Positions 50,401 to 61,433 of a DNA stretch of 64,000 bases are shown piece by piece (the first letter of the stretch is position 1; each line of letters opens with the position of its first letter). Both the position numbers and the translations under genes were made by a program. Below the pieces are notes generated by a model. That model had not been told where the DNA came from and did no database searches. It saw only the letters and a list, made by a program, of their open reading frames with translations. The DNA is from Megaleporinus macrocephalus (lineage: Eukaryota; Chordata; Actinopteri; Characiformes; Anostomidae): assembly GCA_021613375.1 (NCBI GenBank), contig CM038711.1, positions 13,850,576 through 13,914,575 of the forward strand, given 5' to 3'.

Positions 50401-51585
50401 GAGAAATTCTATTATAAATCAAAAACTGCATGGCCCCGTTTCTCTACCTCTAGAAATCCACCCCAAATTTTACTGACATGCCTCTCATGCTACAGGGGCG
50501 TGTTCTTCGTCTGAAAAGGGCTGTAGGGAGGTCTTACTTTTGTATTTGTTCTTGAAGCTCTATTCAATGCACTTCCTAATGGAAAACTGATTGAAGATGC
50601 ACGGCAGGATGGTTTATTATGGTATGAGAACATTATGCCTTACCTCGCCCAATGATTTCTTATCTTTGTGGTTAATCCCGGTTTCCCTTCCTGACAGCTT
50701 CTGTTATTGCCCTGTGCTTCTGTGCCTCTTTTTCTACTCAAGGTAAGTGAGCATTTATAATGATTTTAGCACTTTGAACACTAACTTTGTGATTATAGGT
50801 TGAGTACTGTCAGCTTTGAGCCCGCAGGCCACAAAACAGTTACTGCTTTAAAAAAACAAAAAAGTAAACCAAACTCTGTTCTGTTGTGTCTCGGATAAAG
50901 TATGTACTAGTTTACTTAAGTACTTTAAGTATGTTTATATTCATAGTGGAGGGGTATAGGATATTACTCTGGATAGTAAATTAAATGGCTGTATTTGTGT
51001 TGCACACATTGTGGCTTCTGGTTTCTCTTAAGTCCAATGTCTCTGCAATGAATCCCCGCTCTAGTTTTGATTTCTATACAATGGTTAGAATAGAAACCAG
51101 ACCTAGTGCAGCATGACCGGAAACTAAAAGCTCCTTCAGGAACAATGCTGATGTCTGATGAGCTTGGCAGCTGCCAAAAGAACTTGCTGTCTTAACAAGA
51201 GTAAAATCTAGAAATAAGCATGGGTTATGACATTATAAGGTCCTTCGTTATATCTCTCTCTCTATCTACCATCTCCACTCTCGCCACATAGATCTGAATT
51301 CAAAGGAGTCATGAAAGGTTTTGAGGGAACTCTGTGATTTGTGTGCACCTTTTCCTTTATTCGGCCGTAATTTCTTATTTTAATTCCATAATTAACAATG
51401 TGTTCTCTTGTTCTCTTTTACTAATGTCCATTTTAATTTGAGGGTACTTTTTAAAAATCCATTCCACACTAAACAAATGATTGCCCAGTTTACTTTGAAT
51501 CGTTCTCATGTTACGTTTTTAAGGGTGTGCACATTGTGTACAAGTAGGCTAACAGTTCTCTGTAACTGTCGGATCAGTTTTAATC
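47441..51585. other. 4.1 kb without a recognised gene
   Basis: AT-rich. Frames such as 48805-49097 (minus) and 49976-50209 (plus) show no domains. No clear transposon ends were seen. Sequence at 50690-50750 ends in a donor-like AAGGTAAGT but no exon could be built. Confidence 0.4.
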
Positions 51586-51589
51586 TGGT

Positions 51590-51745
51590 GTGAGTGGATC
51601 AGACACAGCAGTGCTGCTGGAATCCACTACCTTGGATAGCTGCTGCTATCCAATACCTTGTTGGGCCACCTTGTAGATGTGAGGTCAGAGATAATACCTC
51701 ATCCTCTGGTTGGTTGGTGAACTACTCTCCGTCCAGCAGTGACGT
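51590..51745 (-). mobile_element. long-inverted-arm element, partial arm
   Basis: 'gagtggatcagacacagcag', 'ttgggccaccttgtagatgt' and 'gtccagcagtgacgttcc' match the minus-strand arm orientation at 15496-15830. Confidence 0.55.
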
Positions 51746-51869
51746 TCCTAAAGGAAGATAAATGCAATTATCAAGTCAAGATAAAAGATGTTAGAGCGCT
51801 GTTTGTAATTGCTGTTATTTGTGGTATAGTATACTCGTCTTTTGTTATGGTATGGTGTTCTATTTCTTG

Positions 51870-54800
51870 CCCTGCATGTGTGTGAATGCGAGGGAGACAG
51901 GTGGAACAGTGAGGCTACAAGGTGCAGAGGTCACAAAGGTGCAGGACTAAGTACTTAGGGTTGACTGTCCAGGAAAATGGGGAGTGTGGTAAAGAAGTCA
52001 AGAAGAGAGGCCAGCTATGTTGTATGTTTTGGAGACAGTGGTGAGACCAGCTATGTTGTATGTTTTGGAAACGTTGGGAAGACCAGCTATGTTGTATGGT
52101 TTGGAGACAGTGGTGAGACCAGCTATGTTGTATGGTTTGGAGACAGTGGGGAGACCAACTATGTTGTATGGTTTGGAGACAGTGGGGAGACCAGCTATGT
52201 TGTATGGTTTGGAGACAGTGGCGAGACCAGCTATGTTGTATGGTTTGGAGACAGTGGGGAGACCAGCTTTGTTGTATGTTTTGGAGACGTTGGGAAGACC
52301 AGCTATGTTGTATGGTTTAAAGACAGTGGTGAGACCAGTTATGCTGTATGATTTGGAGACAGTGGGGAAACCAGCTATGTTGTATGATTTGGAGACAGTG
52401 GCGAGACCAGCTATGTTGTATGGTTTGGAGACAGTGGGGAGACCAGCTATGTTGTATGGTTTGAAGACAGTGGTGAGACCAGTTATGCTGTATGATTTGG
52501 AGACAGTGGGGAAACCAGCTAAGTTGTATGATTTGGAGACAGTGGTGAGACCAGCTATGTTGTATGGTTTGGAGACAGTGGGGAGACCAGCTATGTTGTA
52601 TGGTTTGGAGACAGTGGGGAGACCAGCTATGTTGTATGGTTTGGAGACAGTGGGGAGACCAGCTATGTTGTATGCTTTGGAGACAGTGGGGAGACCAGCT
52701 ATGTTGTATGCTTTGGAGACAGTGGGGAGACCAGCTATGTTGTATGCTTTGGAGACAGTGGGGAGGAACCAGCTATGTGTATGATTTGGAGACAGTGGGG
52801 AGACCTATCTATGGTGTATGTTTGGAGACAGTGGGGAGACCAGCTATGTTGATGGATTGGAGACAGTGTGAGACCAGCTATGTTGTATGCTTTGGAGACA
52901 GTGGGGAGACCAGCTATGTTGTATGCTTTGGAGACAGTGGCGAGACCAGCTATGTTGTATGATTTGGAGACAGTGGGGAGACCAGCTATGTTGTATGCTT
53001 TGGAGACAGTGGCGAGACCAGCTATGTTGTATGCTTTGGAGACAGTGGCGAGACCAGCTATGTTGTATGCTTTGGAGACAGTGGGGAGACCAGCTATGTT
53101 GTATGATTTGGAGACAGTGGCGAGACCAGCTATGTTGTATGATTTGGAGACAGTGGGGAAACCAGCTATGTTGTATGCTTTGGGAGACAGTGGGAGACCA
53201 GCTATGTTGTATGGTTTGGAGACAGTGGGGAGACCAGCTATGTTGTATGGTTTGGAGACAGTGGGGAGACCAGCTATGTTGTATGGTTTGGAGACAGTGG
53301 GGAGACCAGCTATGTTGTATGGTTTGGAGACAGTGGGGAGACCAGCTATGTTGTATGCTTTGGAGACAGTGGGAGACCAGCTATGTTGTATGCTTTGGAA
53401 GACAGTGGCGAGAACCAGCGATGTTGTATGCTTTGGAGACCGTGGCGAGACCAGCTATGTTGTAGGCTTTGGAGACAGTGGGGAGACCCAGCTATTGTTG
53501 TATGATTGGAGACAGTGGCGAGACCAGCTATGTTGTATGATTTGGAGACAGTGGGGAAACCAGCTATGTTGAATCGTTTGGAGACAGTGGGCGAGACCAG
53601 CTATGTTGTATGATTTGGAGACAGCGGGGGAGACCAGCTATGTTTGTATGATTTGGAGACAGTGGCAAAGACCAGCTATTGTTGGTATGATTTGGAGACA
53701 GTGGGGAGACCAGCTATGTTGTATGTTTGGAGACAGTGGGCGAGACCAGCTATGTTGTATGGTTTGGAGACAGCGGGGAGACCAGCTATGTTGTATGATT
53801 TGGAGACAGTGGGGAAACCAGCTATGTTGTATTGATTTGAGACAGTGGGGAGACCAGCTATGTTGTATGGTTTGAGACAGCGGGGAGAACCAGCTATGTT
53901 GTATGATTTGGAGACAGTGGGGAAACCAGCTATTTTGTATGATTTGGAGACAGTGGGGAGACCAGCTATGTTGTATGGTTTGGAGACAGTGGGGAGACCA
54001 GCTATGTTGTATGCTTTGGAGACAGTGGCGAGACCAGCTATGTTGTATGCTTTGGAGACAGTGGGGAAACCAGCTATGTTGTATCGTTTGGAGACAGTGG
54101 GGAGACCAGCTATGTTGTATGATTTGGAGACAGTGGGGAGACCAGCTATGTTGTATGATTTGGAGACAGTGGCGAGACCAGCTATGTTGTATGATTTGGA
54201 GACAGTGGGGAAACCAGCTATGTTGTATGATTTGGAGACAGTGGGGAGACCAGCTATGTTGTATGGTTTGGAGACAGTGGGGAAACCAGCTATGTTGTAT
54301 GATTTGGAGACAGTGGGGAAACCAGCTATGTTGTATGATTTGGAGACAGTGGGGAAACCAGCTATGTTGTATGGTTTGGAGACAGTGGCGAGACCAGCTA
54401 TGTTGTATGGTTTGGAGACAGTGGGGAAACCAGCTATGTTGTATGATTTGGAGACAGTGGGGAAACCAGCTATGTTGTATGATTTGGAGACAGTGGGGAA
54501 ACCAGCTATGTTGTATGATTTGGAGACAGTGGGGAGACCAGCTATGTTGTATGATTTGGAGACAGTGGCGAGACCAGCTATGTTGTATGATTTGGAGACA
54601 GTGGGGAAACCAGCTATGTTGTATGATTTGGAGACAGTGGGGAAACCAGCTATGTTGTATGATTTGGAGACAGTGGCGAGACCAGCTATGTTGTATGATT
54701 TGGAGACAGTGGCATTAACAAAAAGACAGGAGAAAGACCTCAACATGACAGAGCTGAAGATGAGGTTGAGGTTTTCCTTAGGAATGAGATCATCAGAAGT

Positions 54801-55040
54801 ACAGCAGAGGTTAAACAAATAGGAGGTAAAGAACGAGACGGTTTGGACATGTCCAGAGGAGTAACAGTGGGAGTACTGGTAGAAGGATGTTGGAAATGCA
54901 GCTGGCCCAAGAAGAAAACATATGGATGCAGTTAGAGAGGACATGGAAGTAGCTGGTGTGAGGACAGAGTGAGATGGAGGAGGATGACTCGCTGTGGCGA
55001 CCCCTGAAAAAGAAAAAGCTGAACGAAAAAGAAAAACAAG
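51870..55040 (+). mobile_element. RTE-type LINE 3' fragment carrying an internal tandem expansion
   Basis: Left part: GTVRLQGAEVTKVQ (from about 51897), then KYLGLTVQENGECGKEVKKR up to about 52005. These belong to the C-terminal half of an RTE-like reverse-transcriptase ORF. Right part after the array: LETVALTKRQE (54685-54729), followed in broken frames by sequence equivalent to GHVQR, GRPKKKTYGCS and 'VRWRRMTRCGDP'. It ends with an A-rich tail 'aaaaagaaaaagctgaacga' near 55010-55040. Codons normally lying between VKKR and RPAMLYG are missing at the left junction near 52010. Confidence 0.75.
52008..54715 (+). repeat. 36-bp tandem array (~75 copies) expanded from LINE ORF codons
   Basis: The unit reads 'agaccagctatgttgtatgg' followed by 'tttggagacagtgggg', 36 bp, so translation repeats every 12 residues (MLYGLETVGRPA) in frame with the LINE ORF. 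Variants alternate at 'ggtttgg', 'gatttgg' or 'gctttgg' and at 'gtgggga', 'gtggcga' or 'gtggtga'. Since 36 is a multiple of three and the unit lacks stops in most frames, long frames exist on both strands (for example 53845-54822 plus, 53676-54944 minus). None is evidence of a host protein. Single-base indels cluster at 52765-52880 and 53160-53900, while 53900-54715 is nearly regular. Confidence 0.95.
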
Positions 55041-55765
55041 TTTTTATTACTTGCCCTAATTAGTCTACTGCATTCATCTGTGTAAAGTTTATGTACCTAC
55101 CGCACATGTGTATTTTCACTTAATTCATCTTTTATTCTGTAATTAATAGTTATTCGATAAATACATACATCTTTAATCATTTTCTTGGTCTGAGTGGTTT
55201 TATAACCACTAGCTCAGGGACCTCTCCAGCTGCACTGCTACTAACAGCGTGTAAACCCTGAAGTTGGGACTGTAGCCAAGTATGGGCATGTAATTCTGAT
55301 GAAAATACAGCTGTAAATAAAAAGGATATTTTGCCTTTAGTATACCCCTCTATCAAAAATGAACATAAAAAATAATAACACTTGTAACCTTCATCTCAAA
55401 CTTCATCTCAAATCTATTGTAAAAACAATATCTATCTGTTTTAAGTAAGAACTTTCTGTGATGCAGATTTTGGAGGCATCAAAGCTTCACACAGCTGGCT
55501 CCACTGAACCTCAACATTATGACTCAGGCTTTTTATCAGGTTACATTCTATTTAAAGTATTTACTAACCAATAGTGAGAAAACAAGGGTCTTGACTTTTG
55601 GAAATTACTTCTGCATGTGGCTCTGTGGATCATCACATTGCACCTTTTTAAATGGATTTTCTGGAAATGTGCAAGGGTTTTCCCACGTAGATGACCAATA
55701 AAGTATTTTGTAATCTGTGGTGAACTTGTATCTGGAAAGCTGGTGGGTCATTCCCTTTTTCGTTA
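55041..55765. other. no gene recognised
   Basis: AT-rich. Short frames without domains. Confidence 0.4.
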
Positions 55766-55769
55766 TGCA

Positions 55770-55960
55770 TCTGGAACGTATCTTCATTGTACCTCTTGTC
55801 CTTTACATTGGGTGTAAACTGTATAATGAATAGACCGAAAAACATGACACAAAAGTCTGCTTCCATTGGCTCCCAAAAGTAAAGCATGTTTCCGTTTGTG
55901 TTCTGAAAGCAGTGATATGCTGCCACTTGGCGCTATATCATTAGTGAACATGGAGACAAC
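55770..55960 (-). repeat. unclassified dispersed repeat (copy f)
   Basis: On the minus strand it carries 'gagccaatggaag', 'ggtctattcattatacagtt' and 'acacccaatgtaaa', following the order of copies c and d, though more diverged. Confidence 0.5.
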
Positions 55961-56816
55961 TTCCCATATCTGTGCAGATGACACAGATACGGTGGATTTG
56001 CCCGTTTAAAAAAAAAAACTCACAGAACAATAAATGTATTATCCGGTACTGGCAGCACTTCATGTTTTCTCACTGGCATGCGGTATTGGCTGTGTCAGCT
56101 GGCTGCAGAAAGCAAGGCAGGCAAATAGCTTGTTTTAAATCATCAATTTTCAGCATTAAACTATCACAGTTGCACCTCTACCCCCGTCCTGTCCCTCAGA
56201 CTTTAAAAAGCTTACTTGATTCTAAAATACTAACTGATCCTGTAAGCTTTAGTCAAGAGGCCTAGCCATAATTCATTTAAACACTAGGTGCCCTCTTCAG
56301 CAGGATAAACTGGATTAGTTAAAAAAAATCTTGATTGCACAGTCTGATCCAGACATATAATCCTGACCGAAACATTCTTTTTTTTTGTTAATATCTGTTT
56401 ATTGAGAAGCATAGTATGAATAATGCACAACATGCTGCATCCTAGTACTGTTGCTTCAGATTTTAAATTACAAAAACAAAGACAGGACAACAACAATCAA
56501 CAACAACACACATCCAACCCCAACCCCCGCCCCCCCCTCCCCACCGCTGCAAGCATCCAACCAAACCCCCTCAATTGTCTTTCAAGTAGGAAATAAATGG
56601 GCCCCATAGTTTTTAAAAAATGGCCAGTTTGTTTTTCAAAATATATCGTATTCTCTCTAGATGTAGCATACATGTTAGTTCAGCTAACCATATATTAAAC
56701 GTGGGTGCTTCCTGTTTTTTCTAGAAGGACTTTTTTTGCCACAATAAGTGCATGATCAAGTAGGGTAACCTGGGCACTACTCAGCACCCTCTGTCCCAAA
56801 AACACCCCAAATATAA

Positions 56817-57116
56817 TCAACACAGGTCAGGTTTTAAATCAACCTTCAGAAAATTAGACATGCTTTTAAATATATCTTTCCAGTACTTCTCTAATTTGGG
56901 ACATACATCATAGCTATGTAACAGTGTGGCTTCTGCTACTTCAAATTTATTACACATGGGAGAGAACTCAGGAAAGCAAGTATGTAACTTTGATCTACAA
57001 TAATGTAACCGATGTAGGATTTTAAATTGAATTAGACTGTGTCTCGCATTAATGGAACATGTATGTATAGCCTCAAGACTCTCTTCCCAAGTTTCCCTAG
57101 ACAGTTGGACCCCCAA
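56817..57116 (-). pseudogene. L1 ORF2 extreme C-terminus
   Basis: Frame with RHSLIQFKILHRLHYCRSKL, then CPKLEKYWKDIFK. This corresponds to the C-terminal zinc-finger-like end of fish L1 ORF2. It is separated from the preceding piece by a frameshift near 57120-57215. Confidence 0.65.
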
Positions 57117-57215
57117 TTCTTCTTCCCAAGCTGCCTTTATTACTTCAGATGATGGAAGGGCTGTGTGGTTAACAAATAGTCATAACAGTGACTTAATTGT
57201 GTTCTGAACTAGTGT

Positions 57216-58567
57216 TCATTTCCATAGTGTGTCCAATTTATTTGGGTTTGTTGAACTGAAATTAGTAATGTGTCTTCGCACATAATCTCTGATTTGGAGA
57301 TATCTAAAGAAATTGGCATTTGGAAGACCAAATTTACCCTGCAGTTGCTGAAAAGATGCAAAGACCCCATTGACATTCAAATCTCCAACTTTTTGGATCC
57401 CTAGATTATTCCAGCATTCAAAAGCTTTATCTAAAGTTGATGGAACAAAGAATGGGTTATTTAAAATAGGTGTTAGCAAAGATAGTTCACTAATACTAAA
57501 GTAATGTTTAATCTGCTTCCAAATATGGATTGTATTCGTAATTGATAGGATTGAACCTATAATAAGATTTGTGAATTGAAGTGGGACATAGGATAATTGA
57601 TCCAATACTATATGGCTGACAATCTTCTCTTTCCATTTCAAACCAATCACACATCCCTGCATTATACTTGATCCAAAATTTTATAAAACGAATATTTACT
57701 GCCCAGAAGTAAAGCATAAAATTTGGAAGTGCAAGGCCTCTGGGTTTTGTGCTTTTACAAAGATGGGCCATCTTTATCCTATGAGTCTTGTAGTTCCATA
57801 TAAAATTTAGTATGGTAGAGTTTAGGTTTTTCCAAAATGATTTAGGGATAAATACTGGTAATCGTTGGAGAAGATATAGTATTTGAATTGATACTTCTGC
57901 CCAGAAGTGATATTGGCAACAATCGCCAAAATTGAAGTTTGTTTTTTAGTTTATCCACTAATGGAATCATATTCTTAGCAAATAATGCACTGTACTGTTT
58001 AGTCACTGTAATTCCCAAATAGGTAAATTCTCAGACACGACACCATTTTAAAGGTAGAGTAGACTTTGGAGGAAACTTAAATCTACTAGTCCCCTATAGA
58101 CATTAAATCACTCTTTCCCCAGTTAATTTTATATACTGTGAGGATACCAAATAAGTCAATTAACTTGAGTAAGCACTGCAAAGGACTCTGCAGGACGTTG
58201 TTTATATCAGAAGTATTTCATCAGCTTCATATAAGGAAATTTTATTTGTAGTGTAAACTGTATTATAACCGTAGATATCTGGGTGTAGTCAAATAGTCTC
58301 TGCTAAAGGTTCAATGGCCAATGCAAACAACATTGGACTGAGTACATAGCCTTGTCTAGTTCCTCTTTTGATAGATTCCACAATTTCTTTACTTGTTATC
58401 TCTGCATTCATCTGTTTACGATCCTTCCGGCTCAGGGTAGGAAGTTTACAACCATCCAGGAAGTCCTGCACCTGAGACAGAGATGACTTGTTTTCGGACG
58501 TGTACAAAGCCTCATAGTACTCCAAAAATCTTTGGTTTATATCAGCATGTGATATCACCAAATTCAA
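57216..58567 (-). pseudogene. L1 ORF2 reverse-transcriptase and C-terminal remnant, internally deleted
   Basis: The segment at 58567-58289 reads EYYEALYTSE, then EITSKEIVESIK, and passes directly to RGTRQGYVLSPMLFALAIEP, so the intervening palm sequence is deleted. Codons around 58240-58220 give SLYEADEILL, a damaged form of the Y-A-D-D catalytic motif. Later pieces (57771-57508 and 57662-57216) match the C-terminal ORF2 region, for example KPRGLALPNFMLYFWA. Several frameshifts and stops are present. Confidence 0.8.
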
Positions 58568-59181
58568 GATGTTTTTGTTTAACGTACAAAAATGCCGTAC
58601 CTATTTTGGCTGAAGTTAATTTATTAAGTTTATATTTGCCCTTCTTAATAAAAGTTTTCAGCACTGTGCATGCAGCTGAATCAGGAACTCTACGACTTGA
58701 AGATTTATCCATTGATTGGTCCAACACAAAATTAAAGTCACCTCCAATTATCAAATTTGTGCTGGACATATCTGGAATTTGACTTAAAGCATTCTGAAAA
58801 CTGGAGGGTCATCGTGATTAGGTCCATAAATGCTAAGAAGACTAAAAGATGTGGAGTGTATTTCCCCAGTCACCAAAACCGATCTACCATCTTTAGAGGA
58901 AACAGTAGTCTTATGTCTGAAAGGAATACCTTTTCTTATTAGAATAGCTGTTCCCCTAGTTTTAACAGGGAAGGTAGATGAAATACATATCCTATCCATT
59001 TAGACTTGAGTTTAAGATAAGAATCGTTTTTTAAATGAGTTTCCTGTAAAAATATTATGTCTGCTGACAGATTTTTCAACTTTGAAAGTACTCTACCCCT
59101 CTTTACTGGGTCATTAAGTCCCCTGACATTCCAGGAAGCAAACTGAAGCTCTAGCTTTTCACTATCCTTGGCACCCGCCAT
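58542..59181 (-). pseudogene. L1 ORF2 endonuclease domain, frameshifted
   Basis: An ATG at 59181 opens a frame with FASWNVRGLNDPVKRGRVL and IIFLQETHLK, the first motifs of the APE-type endonuclease that nicks target DNA. A shift near 58975 moves to KTRGTAILIRKGIPF. A second shift near 58785 leads to NLIIGGDFNFVLD, the GDFN motif. The histidine-containing last motif is not seen. Confidence 0.85.
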
Positions 59182-59679
59182 TTTTCCATTTTCTCACAAA
59201 GTATAGGTTCAGCCGATACATGCAGCAGCCCATCCCACACCCTCCTGTAATCCCATACATAGAAACGTAAACAGACAACATGTCTAGCTGACAGTCTAAC
59301 AAGGCTACAGCGCGACTATCTAAACCTACAAAAGTTAGTATCCCTCTAACTATAATCCCCAAAATCTTAAAAGTAAGTGTAGCTAGGCAGTTAACGGATT
59401 AACTTAATAAGCACAGCTGTAATCAAAAACAAATCTGCATACATAAATATTAGACAGTCCAAGTGCAGGGTATGTCTGTGTAATTCTATTAAACCCAAAA
59501 TAAAGAACCCACTGCAACATGCATGAAATAATGTATAAAAATCACCTGTAATGGGTATATCAAACATAGATCATTTCCCTTCCACTTCTGTCTAATAGAC
59601 AGCGTTACAAGTAAAGTCAAAACTGACAGTAACCTTTTAGTAAGAGTAACACAAGGCTTGAGGCCAACCCTTTAGCGTC

Positions 59680-60380
59680 TTAACTTTCTTCTTCAGTTCC
59701 GAAATGATGCTTTGCATATTGGAGGGCTTCTGATGGGTCGGTAAATACCGATTCCGTGCCGTTGTACGTCATCCGGAGTCTTGCCGGGTAGAGCAGTCCG
59801 AAACGCACTCACGGTTTATCCCGAAGGATGGCTCTGACAGGGGTGAAGGCTGCTCGTCTCTTTACCACTTCAGTTGGAAAATCCCTGAAGATCTGTACTC
59901 GTTGGCCTTGAAAGTTCAGATTCTTAGCCAGTGCAGCTTTACGTAAGATTTCTTCGAGCTCGTTGCAGTAGTGCACTCTCAGAATGATGTGTCTTGGTGG
60001 GGCACCATCCACGGGGCGCGTGCAAAGTGCTCTGTGTGCCCGGTCGATGAGCGGTTTCCCTTCGAGCCCCAGTACCTCCTTTAGTAAATTCGCCGCAAAC
60101 TTGCTGGTCTTTTGGCCGTGCTCTTTCCCTTCCTTAATGCCAGAAATTCTTAAATTCTGTCTTTTAGAACGCCCTTCCAAGTCCATGCACTTCTCCGTAA
60201 GTTGTTCCACTTGGACACGGAGACGTTTTACCGTTGACTCTATCTCAGTGACCGTGTTCGTCGTCCGCAAGGCAGAGACCGTTAGACTGGTTAACGTTTT
60301 ATCATGACAGTCCAATTTAGACTTTAGGCTAGCACATTTTGCCTCTGTTTCTTCTCTTAGTGCTGATACTTCTAAAGTGC
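59680..60380 (-). pseudogene. L1 ORF1 (coiled coil plus RRM-type RNA-binding protein), one in-frame stop
   Basis: L1 ORF1 proteins form trimers through a coiled coil and coat LINE RNA. The frame enters at about 60380 and shows a heptad-rich segment (TVTEIESTVKRLRVQVEQL), then the RRM start GRSKRQNLRISGIKEG, HRAL and ILRVHYCNELEEILRKA. A TGA at 59811-59809 interrupts the frame after RDKP. The same frame then continues (FGLLYPARLRMTYNG, then a C-terminal helix) to a TAA at 59682-59680, so the interruption is a single nonsense change without a shift. The N-terminus is missing. Confidence 0.8.
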
Positions 60381-60599
60381 GTTATTACTCTGTTTGCTAA
60401 ACCGACTTGTGCTTTTTATGGGTTTAATTAGTGAAATCTGCCGGAGCTATCGCGTCCTACCTCAACATCTCTGAACATCGCCCTCTGAACATAAGTAGTC
60501 CTAACAAATTACAATTTCTACAGAGCAGACAGGAATGCAAGGGGTGGGGGTGTGCCTATTTATTTGAAGGCAAGTATTCAGCTTTACAAGACTGTAATT

Positions 60600-60843
60600 G
60601 CACTTTATCTTCTAGGAACACTGGCTAAGCATTGCACTTGTACTGTATGTAGTCTTGTATTTATTCTCTTCTCTGTAGGCGTTCCAGTCTTGCTAGGTAT
60701 TGCATTGTCTTTTTTCAAGGTATCAGCACTGGCCCTGTGTTTATGGCAGTGTTTAAGTATAAGAGTAGTTTGGATACTAAACACTTTTGTAAGTCGCTTT
60801 GGATAAGAGCGTCTGCTAAATGCCGTAAATGTAAATGTAAGTC
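60600..60843 (+). mobile_element. L2-clade 3' tail with stem-loop and TGTAA-like ending
   Basis: Ends with 'gtcgctttggataagagcgt', a hairpin (CGCT/AGCG), then 'ctgctaaatgccg' and 'taaatgtaaatgtaa'. Such a 3' stem-loop plus TGTAA/AAATG repeats is characteristic of L2-clade LINEs and the SINEs that borrow their tails. The upstream limit is uncertain. Confidence 0.65.
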
Positions 60844-61080
60844 TGCACAGGACGCAATAATAGCTTTGTAGTTGTTGGAGTTTACAGACCTCTTTTAGCA
60901 CCCTCTCATTTTGTAGTGGAGTTAGCTGGACTTTTATTCACTTACACTGACTCTGAAGTGCTGGTCCTAGGTGATTTTAATCTAACCTGGCTAACTAATG
61001 CATCCAATCACATGAAGTAAGTGCGTGGTAACCTCTCTCTTAATCAACTATGTGACAGATCTGGACATAAGCAAGATTCA
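60844..61080 (+). pseudogene. CR1/L2-like LINE endonuclease fragment
   Basis: Translation gives VVVVGVYRP near 60868-60894 and VLVLGDFNL near 60960-60984, the YRP and GDFN motifs of an APE-type LINE endonuclease. It breaks into unrelated sequence by about 61080. Confidence 0.7.
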
Positions 61081-61433
61081 TTAGCAGGCTTGTTTATTGA
61101 ATAACCACAATGCAGAGTGGATAGCAATGTACTGGGCTGGGCATAGAAAACTCACGTGTCCAGCTAGGCGTGGGGGAAAGTTGGCCGTGTAAAGTAGGCA
61201 GATGTCAACAGTAGATGGTAGTCTCAATCTGGACCAGCGTAGCCAAGTGTTGGTTTCCTGTCCTAGCAAATAGACAGTGAAAAGCAGTACGTTGGCTGTG
61301 TGTACGTAGCTACGGTTAGTGAACTGCCGCTACTGAAGTTAGTGCTACTTCTGAGGTAAACAATGATTAAATTCCAACTCAGAGTTATAGCTCCACACAG
61401 TGTGAGTACATATTCAGACAAACACGCAGAACA
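61081..61433. other. unassigned sequence inside LINE
   Basis: Lies between the endonuclease and the pre-RT part of the LINE and matches neither. It may be an insertion or a poorly preserved linker. Confidence 0.35.

Larger units (their letters stand above)
56378..60390 (-). mobile_element. L1-clade LINE, 5'-truncated and internally deleted
   Basis: On the minus strand it runs from an ORF1 remnant near 60390 through ORF2 pieces to a 3' end with AATAAA (56403-56398) and a 9-base A tail (56386-56378). Its length of 4.0 kb is shorter than a complete L1 because ORF1 starts inside its coiled coil and ORF2 has lost the centre of the reverse transcriptase. Several frameshifts show that it is dead. 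No target-site duplication could be confirmed. Confidence 0.85.

Noticed and set aside
52017..53572. Plus-strand repeat proteins (MLYGLETVGRPA units) as a host repeat-domain gene
   Set aside because: The flanks are LINE codons in the same frame, there is no promoter or splice context, and frames break repeatedly by indels.
53676..54944. A 422-residue minus-strand protein of IAGLPTVSKSYN repeats
   Set aside because: Antisense of the LINE-derived 36-bp array. Open only because the unit lacks stops in that frame.
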